Shown one piece after another: positions 32,629 to 41,159 of a stretch of DNA of 64,000 nucleotides. Location of the stretch: NCBI GenBank assembly GCA_045534575.1, contig JAZSJZ010000004.1, positions 192,249 to 256,248 of the forward strand. Reading direction: 5' to 3'. The DNA comes from UBA4636 sp045534575. Its GTDB lineage: Bacteria > Bacillota > Clostridia > Christensenellales > Borkfalkiaceae. Position 1 is the first letter of the stretch. Each line of letters opens with the position of its first letter. Under the pieces are notes generated by a model. That model was not told where the DNA came from, made no database searches, and saw only the letters and a program-made list of their open reading frames with translations. A program made the translations under genes and the position numbers.

Positions 32629-33594
32629 ATGAAATTCCAAGACCTTAAAAACTCTTTAGCTGAGCAAATATTTCCTATCTATTTAGTCGAGGGTGAAGAC
32701 GCTTTCTTTAGAAACCGCGCTGTTGCGTTAATCAAAGAGGCGTGTTTAACCGAGCCTGATTTTAACTATACCCGTTTTGTAGGTAGCGAAATAAAAGGTC
32801 AATACGATTCTCTTTTATCTGCCGTTAGAATTTTTCCGTTTATGAGCGAAAAACGTGTGGTTGAGGTTATTGATTTTAATCCAACCGCAACCGATTTAAA
32901 AGACAAGGCGCTTTTAGAATACTTAAAATCGCCTGAAGATACAACGGTTTTGATTATCGTAAACAAATCAAAGTGCGACGCTTTGAAAAAATTTCCGTCC
33001 GTAACACTCGTTGATTGCCAAAAGGCCGATAGCGACGTTATCGCCAAATATATTCGAGCAAAAGCCACTAAGGCAAAACTTATAATATCTTCTAGCGTTT
33101 GCCAAAAAATCATTGATTATAGCCTTAGCGATATGTCTAAAATCGATGGCGAAATAAACAAACTTATCGATTATTGCAATGGTCGAGCCGAAATCACTGA
33201 GGCGGACGTTGATAAAATTGTATCAAAAGACCTTGAATATAAAATTTTTGAAATTGTTCAACTTGTTGCCAAGCGCAATTATGATAGCGCATATAAATTT
33301 TTAAGCGAAATAACCTCTATTGCGGAAAAACAGCAGTTTTTAGTTTCGCTTTATTATCAGTTTAGGCGGATGTTTTATGCAAGCGTAACGGCGGGCGATG
33401 CTGACGAGGTTGCTGAAATTTTGGGCGATAAAAGATATACCATAATAAAGGCAAGGGAACTAGCAAGGCTTTTTTCTAACAAGCGATTAAAGGAAATTAT
33501 GCAAAATCTTGCTCGGCTTGACGGAGAGTTTAAAACGGGAGAAATTTCGCTCGATAGTGCGTTTTCTCAAGCAGTTTTTTCGGTTCTAACTTAA
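32629..33594 (+). CDS. holA: DNA polymerase III delta subunit
   Basis: The clamp-loader subunit that opens the beta clamp. 321 residues: an N-terminal AAA-like region (FPIYLVEGEDAFFRNRAVALIKE, IFPFMSEKRVVEVIDF), domain II, and the C-terminal collar domain (VQLVAKRNYDSAYKFL, SLYYQFRRMFYASV, LARLDGEFKTGEISLDSAF). The lack of a full Walker motif is normal for delta. It begins one base after the comEC stop, without a clear ribosome site, so translation is probably coupled. Confidence 0.91.
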   Translation: MKFQDLKNSLAEQIFPIYLVEGEDAFFRNRAVALIKEACLTEPDFNYTRFVGSEIKGQYDSLLSAVRIFPFMSEKRVVEVIDFNPTATDLKDKALLEYLKSPEDTTVLIIVNKSKCDALKKFPSVTLVDCQKADSDVIAKYIRAKATKAKLIISSSVCQKIIDYSLSDMSKIDGEINKLIDYCNGRAEITEADVDKIVSKDLEYKIFEIVQLVAKRNYDSAYKFLSEITSIAEKQQFLVSLYYQFRRMFYASVTAGDADEVAEILGDKRYTIIKARELARLFSNKRLKEIMQNLARLDGEFKTGEISLDSAFSQAVFSVLT

Positions 33595-33696
33595 AAAAGT
33601 TAAATAAACTTTGCCAAAAATTATCGTTTTTACCCTAAAGAGGGCAATTAAAGCAAAAAAAATCGCAAAACGCTTTATTTTTAATTTTTGGTATGC

Positions 33697-33702
33697 TATA
33701 AT
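33697..33702 (+). promoter_or_regulatory. Extended -10 box upstream of cdaA
   Basis: TATAAT preceded by ATGC lies 42 bases before the cdaA start; the -35 region (TTTATT) is weak. GGAG at 33734-33737 is the ribosome site. Confidence 0.5.
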
Positions 33703-33744
33703 GTTATAGGTTTAAATTATAAATTTAAATTTTGGAGATTTTAA

Positions 33745-34533
33745 ATGGACGAAGTATTACAAAGGCTAAAAGACCTTTTTTCAAATTTTAATATTTTTAG
33801 CGCACTTGCGCTCGTTCTCATTTTCTCGCTCGTTTTCTTTATGTTAAGAGCAATGATAGTAAATAAGGCAACTAAACTTGTATGGCTTTATCTTTTCACA
33901 ACAATTTTAACGGGGCTTTATTTCTTCTTTAATAAGGGCGAGTTGTCAACTATTTTGTTCTTAGCAATTCAAGGAATGTTTGCTCTTGCCGTAGTTGCTC
34001 TATTTGCAACGGAGATTAAACGTGAACTTTGGAACAAGCGCTTATCGGACGGTGGCGGTGATAAAACCGGCTCGGCTGACGCGGATTTTTGCATTGAAGA
34101 AATTATAAAAGCCGTTCAAAATATGTCAAAAAGCGATATTGGCGCAATAATCGTTTTATCGAACGATAACATTGCCGAAAGCACTTTAAATAGCGGTGTT
34201 TCAATCAATGCTGAAATATCTTCACAACTTATTGAAAGCATTTTCTTACCAAAAACTCCGCTTCACGACGGCGCTTTGATTATTAACGGCAAGCGTATTC
34301 AATCGGCTGGATGTTTTCTTCCTGTATCGCAAGAAATTAATCTTTCCAAAGATTTAGGTTCAAGGCATCGTGCTGGAATTGGCTTAACTGAAACGGTTAA
34401 CGTAACCGCTATTATCGTTTCGGAAGAAACAGGAATAATTTCGATTGCTAAAGGCGGTAAAATCGCACGCTATGCCGATACAAACGCATTAAGGGACGCG
34501 CTTAGAGGCTATTATTGGAAGGAAATGATTTAA
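33745..34533 (+). CDS. cdaA: Diadenylate cyclase CdaA
   Basis: Makes cyclic di-AMP from two ATP; an essential signal for potassium and wall balance in Firmicutes. 262 residues: three membrane helices (about 17-36, 43-61, 66-88), a linker and the DAC domain with the active-site DGA at 175-177 (LHDGAL) and RHR at 207-209 (GSRHRAGIG). The usual partners cdaR (ybbR) and glmM are not downstream; a 37-codon membrane peptide gene follows instead. A KtrAB potassium system, a known target family of c-di-AMP, lies about 4 kb upstream. Confidence 0.95.
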   Translation: MDEVLQRLKDLFSNFNIFSALALVLIFSLVFFMLRAMIVNKATKLVWLYLFTTILTGLYFFFNKGELSTILFLAIQGMFALAVVALFATEIKRELWNKRLSDGGGDKTGSADADFCIEEIIKAVQNMSKSDIGAIIVLSNDNIAESTLNSGVSINAEISSQLIESIFLPKTPLHDGALIINGKRIQSAGCFLPVSQEINLSKDLGSRHRAGIGLTETVNVTAIIVSEETGIISIAKGGKIARYADTNALRDALRGYYWKEMI

Positions 34534-34546
34534 GGGGGAATAGATA

Positions 34547-34660
34547 ATGTCAAAAGATAATTTTTTCGCTCGTTTAGGTAAAGCAATCACATCAAATATT
34601 AAACCTTTAGTTATTTCGATATTCGTTGCTATTTTTATTTTTATAGTAGCATTTGCTTAA
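34547..34660 (+). CDS. 37-residue single-pass membrane peptide after cdaA
   Basis: The ATG at 34547 follows AAGGGGGA (34532-34539) at good spacing. The product starts MSKDNFFARLGKAITSN and ends in one strong hydrophobic helix (about 21-37). It lies 13 bases after the cdaA stop and before a clear terminator, so it is in the cdaA transcript. No family is recognised. The layout, a short cytoplasmic start with one membrane anchor, is like the N-terminus of CdaR, the usual membrane partner of CdaA, but there is no extracellular YbbR domain. Gene reality is supported by the ribosome site and operon position; function is unknown. Confidence 0.65.
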   Translation: MSKDNFFARLGKAITSNIKPLVISIFVAIFIFIVAFA

Positions 34661-34671
34661 CAACAACAAAA

Positions 34672-34695
34672 AACAGGGCTAAGCCCTGTTTTTTT
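34672..34695 (+). terminator. Intrinsic terminator after the cdaA unit
   Basis: AACAGGGC (34672-34679), loop TAA, GCCCTGTT (34683-34690), then T to 34695. The A-rich left side may also serve the convergent dnaI gene. Confidence 0.9.
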
Positions 34696-34708
34696 ATGCT
34701 CTTTTTTA

Positions 34709-35629
34709 TTATTGTTTAGTTAATTTTCTTAAATCAACGCCGTTTAAAACGGGGTGAATTGCCGTTAAAAGCCTTGAAGATAATCTTTCGCCATAGCGAA
34801 GTTCAATTTCTTCAAAAGATAAGTTTGTGGTTATAAAATACGGCTTTTTGTTGTTAATTCTTTCGCTAATTACCATTAGCAAATTTTCAATAGTTATCTT
34901 GTTTAAGAGTTGTTCGCTTCCTAAATCGTCAAGAACTAAAAGGTCGCAAGAAGTTAAAATTTCTTTGACGATTAGTTTTTCTTGATTGCTTGCATAAAGT
35001 TGTTTTACGAAAATATCGTTAAAATCAAACGTTGTTAAATAGATTGCATTAAAACAATTTTCGTTTATTTCATTTGCAACGCACTCAGCGATAAAAGTTT
35101 TTCCCGTTCCTCTTTGACCAGATAGTAATATGCTTTTTGAATTTAAAGAAAAGTTTGAAGCATATTCTTTAAAACTATTCATAAACTTCTCGGTGTTTAC
35201 CACGAAAGATAGTTTATCGTCTTTAAAAGACGCAAGTTTTTTTGGCTTTATCTCTAAAAATTCGTAAGCAAGTTCGTTAAGTTTTTTAAAGTAGCACTTG
35301 CAAGGCTTACCACCGACTGAGCCAAGGTCGTTGCAAAGGTCGCAAGATGGCTTAAATTCATTATCAATAAGCGCGCTTCTTAGTTTTTCTAAAAGCGCTT
35401 TATATGTTTGAACTTGTTCTTCAAGTTCTTTAATTTTTTCTTGATTTTGCTCAAACTTAGCCTTTTCTAGGTCGAAAACCATTGTTTTATAGGCTTTTTT
35501 TGAAACGGAATATAACGCGCTTTCGTGCAAAATTTCTTCTTCGGTTACGTGTTCGTTATATCTTCTTTGAGATTGCAAAAGTTCAAAATGTTGAGTTGTT
35601 TTAGTTAATAAAAAATTGCTTTCAATCAT
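34709..35629 (-). CDS. dnaI: Helicase loader DnaI/DnaC-type ATPase
   Basis: Loads the replicative helicase onto DNA. 306 residues: a coiled N-terminal helicase-binding part (about 40-90), a cysteine cluster C96-x2-C99 ... C110-x-C112 that can bind zinc as in B. subtilis DnaI, and a C-terminal AAA+ domain with Walker A GQRGTGKT at 161-168, Walker B LLVLDDLG and the sensor FITTNLSFEEI, ending with the arginine region RYGERLSSRL. It lies two bases after the DnaB/DnaD-like gene, as in other Firmicutes. The DnaB helicase it would load is at 46485. Confidence 0.9.
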   Translation of the reverse strand: MIESNFLLTKTTQHFELLQSQRRYNEHVTEEEILHESALYSVSKKAYKTMVFDLEKAKFEQNQEKIKELEEQVQTYKALLEKLRSALIDNEFKPSCDLCNDLGSVGGKPCKCYFKKLNELAYEFLEIKPKKLASFKDDKLSFVVNTEKFMNSFKEYASNFSLNSKSILLSGQRGTGKTFIAECVANEINENCFNAIYLTTFDFNDIFVKQLYASNQEKLIVKEILTSCDLLVLDDLGSEQLLNKITIENLLMVISERINNKKPYFITTNLSFEEIELRYGERLSSRLLTAIHPVLNGVDLRKLTKQ

Positions 35630-35631
35630 AA

Positions 35632-37062
35632 TTAAAAATTAATTTTGCTAACGTCGTCAATAAACGAGTCAAGCTCCTCTTTAGTATATTTTCTTTCGTT
35701 TTGCGTATGAACGCCAACGGTAGGGGCTAAATCTTTTCTAACAAACGCTGGAATTTGGTCTATCGTGAAAATGCCTTTAGACTTCCAATCGCTCAGTATT
35801 GTGTTCATATAGACTATAACGTTGGTTTTGCCTTGAGCACGGAGCGCTGCTTCCAAAATCATTTCGTCGCTAAATCCCCACTCACGCCAAGAGAACAGGT
35901 TTTTTCTATCCCAATCGTTAGGAAGCCTATCAAGAAGGCTAGTTTCAAAAATTTTCTTAATAAACTCGTCGTCTAAAGCGCGCTTTTTGAAATAATCAAT
36001 AATGTTATTTATGCTAACTCTGCCTTCTTTGTAGAGTTTATCAACGATAGAATTCATATCTTCAAGCGTTTTTTTGCCTTGTTTAAAGCAAAACTTCGCA
36101 ATAAATTCTAGCGCATCGCTCTCAAAACCTAGCGATAACCAAGGGTTGATATAGTTTTCAATAACGGGCGCAATCACTTGGCAATAAACAGAAAGTTCTC
36201 TTGCAATCGTTTTTGCAAGCGTTTCGGTTTTGATTTTTTTAGCGTAATATTCGCTAATTTCGGCTTTCGAGAACGCTTTTGCGCTATATAGTTCCATCAA
36301 AACTTCGTCAAGTCGCAAAACACTTTTAACCTTATAGGTTGTAACAACTGAAATTATCGAATCAGTGGTGAATAAAAGTTCTTTTGTCCACTTGTTAAAA
36401 TAGTTAAAATCGTCAATATCGGCAGTTCTTTTAAGTTTCATTGCCGATAGAACTTTTTGAATATCGCTCGAGCGGTTGTTATATTCGTTAAGTTCATCTT
36501 CAACTAAAGAAGCGGTAGTTATTCCACGAGCAAAAAAATCTTTAGCAACGGCTAAAATATACTTTCCACCAATGTTCTCACCCTTTAACTTAATGCAATA
36601 TTGGCAAATCATTAAAAGTGCGTCGGGTTTTGCGTTATAATCCTCCATAAGCGAAAAATAGTCGGCGTATTCGTTAGTTGAAATCATGCGTGCGTTATTT
36701 ACTAAAACTTGCAACGCCTTTGAAAATTCGTCGTATTTTCCCGCTTTAAAACGGCGTGCCTTGCCGTGGTGAGTGATAGGCAAATATTTAACGGTAAAAG
36801 GCTCGTCGCTCATAATGGAAACAAGGTCAAACTCTTCCCAATATTTAAAACAATCTTTAACCGTTTCAACGCTCAATGAAAGAGCCTCAGCGAACTTATA
36901 AACGTCAACGTCCTCAACTTGATTTTTGCATAAGAAAAGCCCGTAAACATAAACTTTTACGGCATCACCATCGCTTTCGGCAAGATAATCGGTGATGAAC
37001 TGATTTTCAATCTGCGTTGTGAAATTTTTTCTCGAATCGTTAGTTAAAGAACAAAAAGACAT
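35632..37062 (-). CDS. DnaB/DnaD-type replication initiation protein
   Basis: Firmicute helicase co-loader that binds initiation complexes or restart forks. 476 residues: an N-terminal winged-helix-like region (VYVYGLFLCKNQ ... FAEALSLSVETVKDCFKYWEEFDLV), a long middle, and C-terminal DnaD-type domains, the last with the family-like motif LFSWREWGFSDEMILEAALRA and YMNTILSDWKSKGI near 395-432. The B. subtilis equivalent next to dnaI is called dnaB; that symbol is withheld to avoid confusion with the helicase. Own promoter at 37117-37145. Confidence 0.85.
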   Translation of the reverse strand: MSFCSLTNDSRKNFTTQIENQFITDYLAESDGDAVKVYVYGLFLCKNQVEDVDVYKFAEALSLSVETVKDCFKYWEEFDLVSIMSDEPFTVKYLPITHHGKARRFKAGKYDEFSKALQVLVNNARMISTNEYADYFSLMEDYNAKPDALLMICQYCIKLKGENIGGKYILAVAKDFFARGITTASLVEDELNEYNNRSSDIQKVLSAMKLKRTADIDDFNYFNKWTKELLFTTDSIISVVTTYKVKSVLRLDEVLMELYSAKAFSKAEISEYYAKKIKTETLAKTIARELSVYCQVIAPVIENYINPWLSLGFESDALEFIAKFCFKQGKKTLEDMNSIVDKLYKEGRVSINNIIDYFKKRALDDEFIKKIFETSLLDRLPNDWDRKNLFSWREWGFSDEMILEAALRAQGKTNVIVYMNTILSDWKSKGIFTIDQIPAFVRKDLAPTVGVHTQNERKYTKEELDSFIDDVSKINF

Positions 37063-37116
37063 TTTAAATTTGCTCCGCTTGTTTTTTCGTAAATGACTTG
37101 AAATATTTGAGATAAT

Positions 37117-37145
37117 ATAATATAATAAATAATAACAAATTTCAA
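37117..37145 (-). promoter_or_regulatory. Promoter of the helicase-loader operon
   Basis: On the minus strand: TTGAAA (37145-37140), a 17-base spacer, and TATTAT (37122-37117), 54 bases before the start codon at 37062. Confidence 0.65.
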
Positions 37146-37237
37146 CTATTTTTTAAGTATTTTTTTAAAATTACTAAATATTGTGTTATATCTTATGTTA
37201 AACTACAAAAACGATATAACTTATAAATTTTCGCGGG

Positions 37238-37257
37238 TTTGAAAGTCTACTTTCAAA
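37238..37257 (+). repeat. Operator-like palindrome upstream of sbcD
   Basis: TTTGAAAG (37238-37245), TCTA, CTTTCAAA (37250-37257): a perfect inverted repeat 21 bases before the sbcD start codon, without a T-run, so more like a protein site or leader hairpin than a terminator. Confidence 0.5.
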
Positions 37258-37278
37258 ACTTTAAATTTAAGGATTTCT

Positions 37279-38460
37279 ATGAGGTTTTTACACACTTCCG
37301 ACCTTCACATCGGCAAACGGCTTGATAGAGTTGATAAAAAGTCGAGAATTGAAGAGCAAAAAAAGGTTATAGATAATTTGGTTAGCATCGCTAACGAAAA
37401 AGAAGTTGACGTCGTTTTAATTGCAGGCGACGTTTACGATACGTTTATTCCTTCCGCTGAGGCTGAAGCATTGTTTTTCGATATGCTCTATAAACTTTCT
37501 AGGTTAAACGTTTTAACAATCATAATTAGCGGTAACCACGATGACGAGGAAAGATTAACTGCATCAAAGCAAATTTCTGCGTTTGGTGGGGCGTTTTTTG
37601 CTGGCTCAAATTTTGCATTTGAGAAAAAAATCGGTCAAATAGAGGTTGAAAATTCGGGCGAAGATTTCATAATTTTGAAAAAGGGCGATGAAAGTGTTTT
37701 TGTGTCGCTTTTGCCGTATCCAACCGAATATAGGATGAAAGAAAAACTTGACGAAGAAGAAACGTATGAAAACAAGGTTTCTCGCTATATTCAAAAATCG
37801 CTTGAAAACAATAAAGAAAATCTGCCCGTTATCTTAGTTTCGCATATTTTTATGCTAGGTGGCGTATCAACCTCGGGTGAGCGAGCAATCGAACTTGGTG
37901 GGGCAAGAATTTTGCCTCAATCAATAATACCTTCTTGCTGTATTTATACGGCGCTAGGGCATATTCACAAAAGGCAAGTTCTAAATAAATACCGTAATAT
38001 TATTTATAGCGGTTCTATTATGCCGTTCACTTTCGACGAGGCAAACAGCCAAAAATCAGTTACCGTTTTTGACGTTGTTTCAGGTAAAGTGCAAAATTTG
38101 GAAGAAGTAAAACTTTCGGGTTATAAAGAACTTTTAAGGCTTTGCGCCTCAAGTATTGAAGAGGCTATGCAAATCTTAGAACCTTATAGAGAATATTTCG
38201 TTGAACTAACTTTAAAACTTGAAAATATCGTATCGGGCGAGAGTTTGAAACAACTTAGCGCTTGCTATCCTAACGTAAAAATCAATTTGGAATATACCGC
38301 AAATGAAAAAATCGAAGTAAAACGCCGTTCTGCTATGACCGATAAAGAAATTTTCATCGAGTTTTATAAATCAAAATTTTCAACCGAGCCACCTTTTGAA
38401 TTGGTTGACTTATTTTTAGAAACGTTAAATCAAGGGGGCGGTAGCGATGAAACCTATTAG
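37279..38460 (+). CDS. sbcD: Exonuclease subunit SbcD (Mre11 family)
   Basis: The nuclease half of the SbcCD complex that cuts hairpins and blocked DNA ends. 393 residues. Phosphoesterase motifs: TSDLHIGK near 7, LIAGDVYDT near 48, ISGNHDDEERL near 81, VSHIFMLGG, and ALGHIHKRQ. The C-terminal capping domain follows. The ATG has AAGGAT upstream. The end overlaps sbcC by 14 bases. Confidence 0.95.
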   Translation: MRFLHTSDLHIGKRLDRVDKKSRIEEQKKVIDNLVSIANEKEVDVVLIAGDVYDTFIPSAEAEALFFDMLYKLSRLNVLTIIISGNHDDEERLTASKQISAFGGAFFAGSNFAFEKKIGQIEVENSGEDFIILKKGDESVFVSLLPYPTEYRMKEKLDEEETYENKVSRYIQKSLENNKENLPVILVSHIFMLGGVSTSGERAIELGGARILPQSIIPSCCIYTALGHIHKRQVLNKYRNIIYSGSIMPFTFDEANSQKSVTVFDVVSGKVQNLEEVKLSGYKELLRLCASSIEEAMQILEPYREYFVELTLKLENIVSGESLKQLSACYPNVKINLEYTANEKIEVKRRSAMTDKEIFIEFYKSKFSTEPPFELVDLFLETLNQGGGSDETY

Positions 38461-41071
38461 GCTTGAATTTTCGGGCATAAAAAGTTACGTAGATAAAACC
38501 GTTGTTGACTTTGAAAATTTGTCTAAAGGCGGTTTATTTGGCATATTTGGCGCAACGGGAAGTGGTAAATCAACCATTTTAGATTGCATTTTTCTATCGC
38601 TCTATGGTAGATTAAAAAACACCGCTCATCAAAGCGATTATCTTAATAAAAAGGTCGATTTTGGCTACGTTGATTTTACTTTTGATATTATAGAAGACGG
38701 GCAGTATCATAGATATAACGTTGTTCGTCAGTTCAAAAGCGCGGAAGGCAAAAAGACCATTCCAACGCCTAAAGTTTTCGTTAGTGAAATAATTGACGGC
38801 GAGAAATATCCTAGAGCCGAAAAGGTTGATTCTTGCAATGAATTTATGATCCAAACCATAGGGCTTAACATTGACGATTTTTCAAAGTGCATAGTTTTAC
38901 CGCAAGGCGAGTTTTCATCTTTCGTTTTGCAAAAAAGAAGCGAAAGGTTATCTATGATGGCGGGGCTTTTTAATCTTTCAAAATACGGATATGGTTTAAT
39001 CGATAGGTTAAAAGATAAAGAAAGCATTTTGTCGAAAGAAATTGTTAAACTGCAAACTGAAAAAACTCTTTTAGGCGACGTATCAAATGATGCCCTCGAT
39101 AGTGCTAAAACCCTTTTAAAAAATAGCCAAAAAGAGCACGATGAAAAAATCGTAAAAAAGACCAAAATCGAAGAAGAACTCAAAGAATATGAGAAAAATT
39201 ATGAAACGCATAATTTGCTTTTAAAGGCAAGAGAAGATAAAGAAAAACTTGAGGCTTTAAAAGAAGTAATTCAAGATAAAAAATACGTTTTAGATAATTT
39301 TGAACTAGCAAAGAAAATTGTTGAAAACTATAAAAAAACACTCTTAAGAAAAGAGGAAATTTCAGCACTAGAAGAAGAGATAAAAAAATCGCAACAAGTA
39401 TGTTCTGCTCTTTTAAACGAGGAAGAAATTCTAAGTTCAAAAGAGGGTGAAATTAACCAAAAAAAGATTGACCTTGAAAACAAGAAAAACTCCTTATCGG
39501 TTTTAAATTCCTTAAAAGTTGACTTTTTGGAACTTAGTAAAATTGATAGTTTAATTCAATCAAAATTATCGCTTTACAAAGAGAAAGTTGGCGAATTAAA
39601 ACTTTTAGAAGAAGGGTTAATTAAGTTAGAAGAAGATAAGGAAAAGATTGAAAAAGAGATTGAAGATTTTAACTTTAACTCAAAAATTAAATTTTTCATC
39701 GACGCATTATCTGCAAAAGATACGAACGAGTTTATAAAAGAAGAAAAAGATTTCTTGTCATCACTAAGTGCTTATTTATCTAGCGAAGGCAAAGAAAAAA
39801 CAAACTTTAGGCAAGAAGAACTTGAAAAAATGCTTAAATGCGTTGGCGAGGTTGATTATTCTAGATTAAAAGAAATTCTCGCAGTAAACGATGAACTTTT
39901 CTCAAAAATTTCTTTAGTTAAAGAGAATATTTTAAAAGAAACTGCAAAAATTTCGGCAATAAAGAGCCAAATTGATAATATTTTGGAAGAAGGTAAAAAA
40001 GAGCGTGCAAGGCAGACTCAAATTTTAGAAAAGTTAAATTCTTTCACTTTTGGTTTAGGCTTTGAAGAAGCTGTTTCATTTTTGCAAAAAGAAATTGCGC
40101 AAATTAATGCTGAAATTAAATCGTTTGACGATAAAATGCGTGAATTAATCACGAAAAAAGATAACGCAAAACTTAGCGTTAAACTTTTGGAAGCAAAATT
40201 AGAAACTGCGTTAAAAGAACTTGAAAAAGAAGAAAGGGAATATGAAAAATCATTACATTTGACCTTAGACGAAGCAAACAGAGTTTTTTCTTTTAGCAAA
40301 GAAATTGCAACCATTTCGGCTCAAGTTAATAATTTTGAAAAGGAATATTCTAGAACCTCTCTAGATATTGAACGGCTAGAAAAAGACTATAAAGAGCAAG
40401 AATATTCGCTTGAAAATCTAGAAAAACGGCGTGAAAATTTATCGCTAATATCGAACGAAATTGACCTATTAAAAGAAAATATATATAAATATAAAGATAT
40501 TATCGAAAAATTGTGGAAAAATTTAGATAAAAGTGCTATAATTGAAAAAGCGCTTGAAAGCGTTAATTCAAAACTTGACGTTGTTGAAAAACTCAAAAGC
40601 CTTTTAAAGTCGAGTGCGCTAGTTGATTTTGTTGCCGAAGAATATTTGCAATTTATATCAATCGATGCGAACGAACTTTTGTTAAAATTCACTTTTGGAA
40701 AATTTGGTTTAAAATATCAATCGAATTTTGTCGTTGTTGATAACACTCAAGGCGGTGAAATAAGGCGAGTTGAAACGTCGTCTGGCGGGGAGTTGTTCCT
40801 CGTTTCGTTATCGCTTGCGCTTGCTTTATCAAAGAGTATATACGCAAGAAACAATAGACCTATCGAGTTTTTCTTTTTAGACGAAGGCTTTGGCTCGCTT
40901 GATTCTAATCTTTTAGAGGGCGTTGTTGAAATTTTAGATAATCTTAGCAAGGTCGAAAAGGTTTCAATAGGCGTAATTTCGCACGTTGAAGCATTGAAAG
41001 AGCGAATAACTTCTAAAATTTCGGTGATATCGGCAACTGAAAATAGTGGCTCAAAGATAGTAAAGTATTAA
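38447..41071 (+). CDS. sbcC: Exonuclease subunit SbcC (Rad50 family), short and lacking a zinc-hook motif
   Basis: The ATPase half of SbcCD. 874 residues, shorter than the 1000 or more usual for SbcC. N-terminal Walker A GATGSGKST near 34 and the Q-loop region VLPQGEFSSF near 150; long coiled coils from about 160 to 720; C-terminal signature TSSGGELFLVSLSLALALS and Walker B FFFLDEGFGSLD, then ISHVEALKERI. The middle of the coiled coil should carry the zinc hook C-x-x-C; no two cysteines with that spacing are present anywhere in the chain. Dimer tips may join in another way. It is coupled to sbcD by overlap. Confidence 0.94.
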   Translation: MKPIRLEFSGIKSYVDKTVVDFENLSKGGLFGIFGATGSGKSTILDCIFLSLYGRLKNTAHQSDYLNKKVDFGYVDFTFDIIEDGQYHRYNVVRQFKSAEGKKTIPTPKVFVSEIIDGEKYPRAEKVDSCNEFMIQTIGLNIDDFSKCIVLPQGEFSSFVLQKRSERLSMMAGLFNLSKYGYGLIDRLKDKESILSKEIVKLQTEKTLLGDVSNDALDSAKTLLKNSQKEHDEKIVKKTKIEEELKEYEKNYETHNLLLKAREDKEKLEALKEVIQDKKYVLDNFELAKKIVENYKKTLLRKEEISALEEEIKKSQQVCSALLNEEEILSSKEGEINQKKIDLENKKNSLSVLNSLKVDFLELSKIDSLIQSKLSLYKEKVGELKLLEEGLIKLEEDKEKIEKEIEDFNFNSKIKFFIDALSAKDTNEFIKEEKDFLSSLSAYLSSEGKEKTNFRQEELEKMLKCVGEVDYSRLKEILAVNDELFSKISLVKENILKETAKISAIKSQIDNILEEGKKERARQTQILEKLNSFTFGLGFEEAVSFLQKEIAQINAEIKSFDDKMRELITKKDNAKLSVKLLEAKLETALKELEKEEREYEKSLHLTLDEANRVFSFSKEIATISAQVNNFEKEYSRTSLDIERLEKDYKEQEYSLENLEKRRENLSLISNEIDLLKENIYKYKDIIEKLWKNLDKSAIIEKALESVNSKLDVVEKLKSLLKSSALVDFVAEEYLQFISIDANELLLKFTFGKFGLKYQSNFVVVDNTQGGEIRRVETSSGGELFLVSLSLALALSKSIYARNNRPIEFFFLDEGFGSLDSNLLEGVVEILDNLSKVEKVSIGVISHVEALKERITSKISVISATENSGSKIVKY

Positions 41072-41159
41072 AGTTAAATTTTCTAGAGTGAATAAGAGCA
41101 AACAAGAACAAACTTTTTAAAAAGTAAACATTAAACAATAACCCGTTTTAAGGAGAGTT

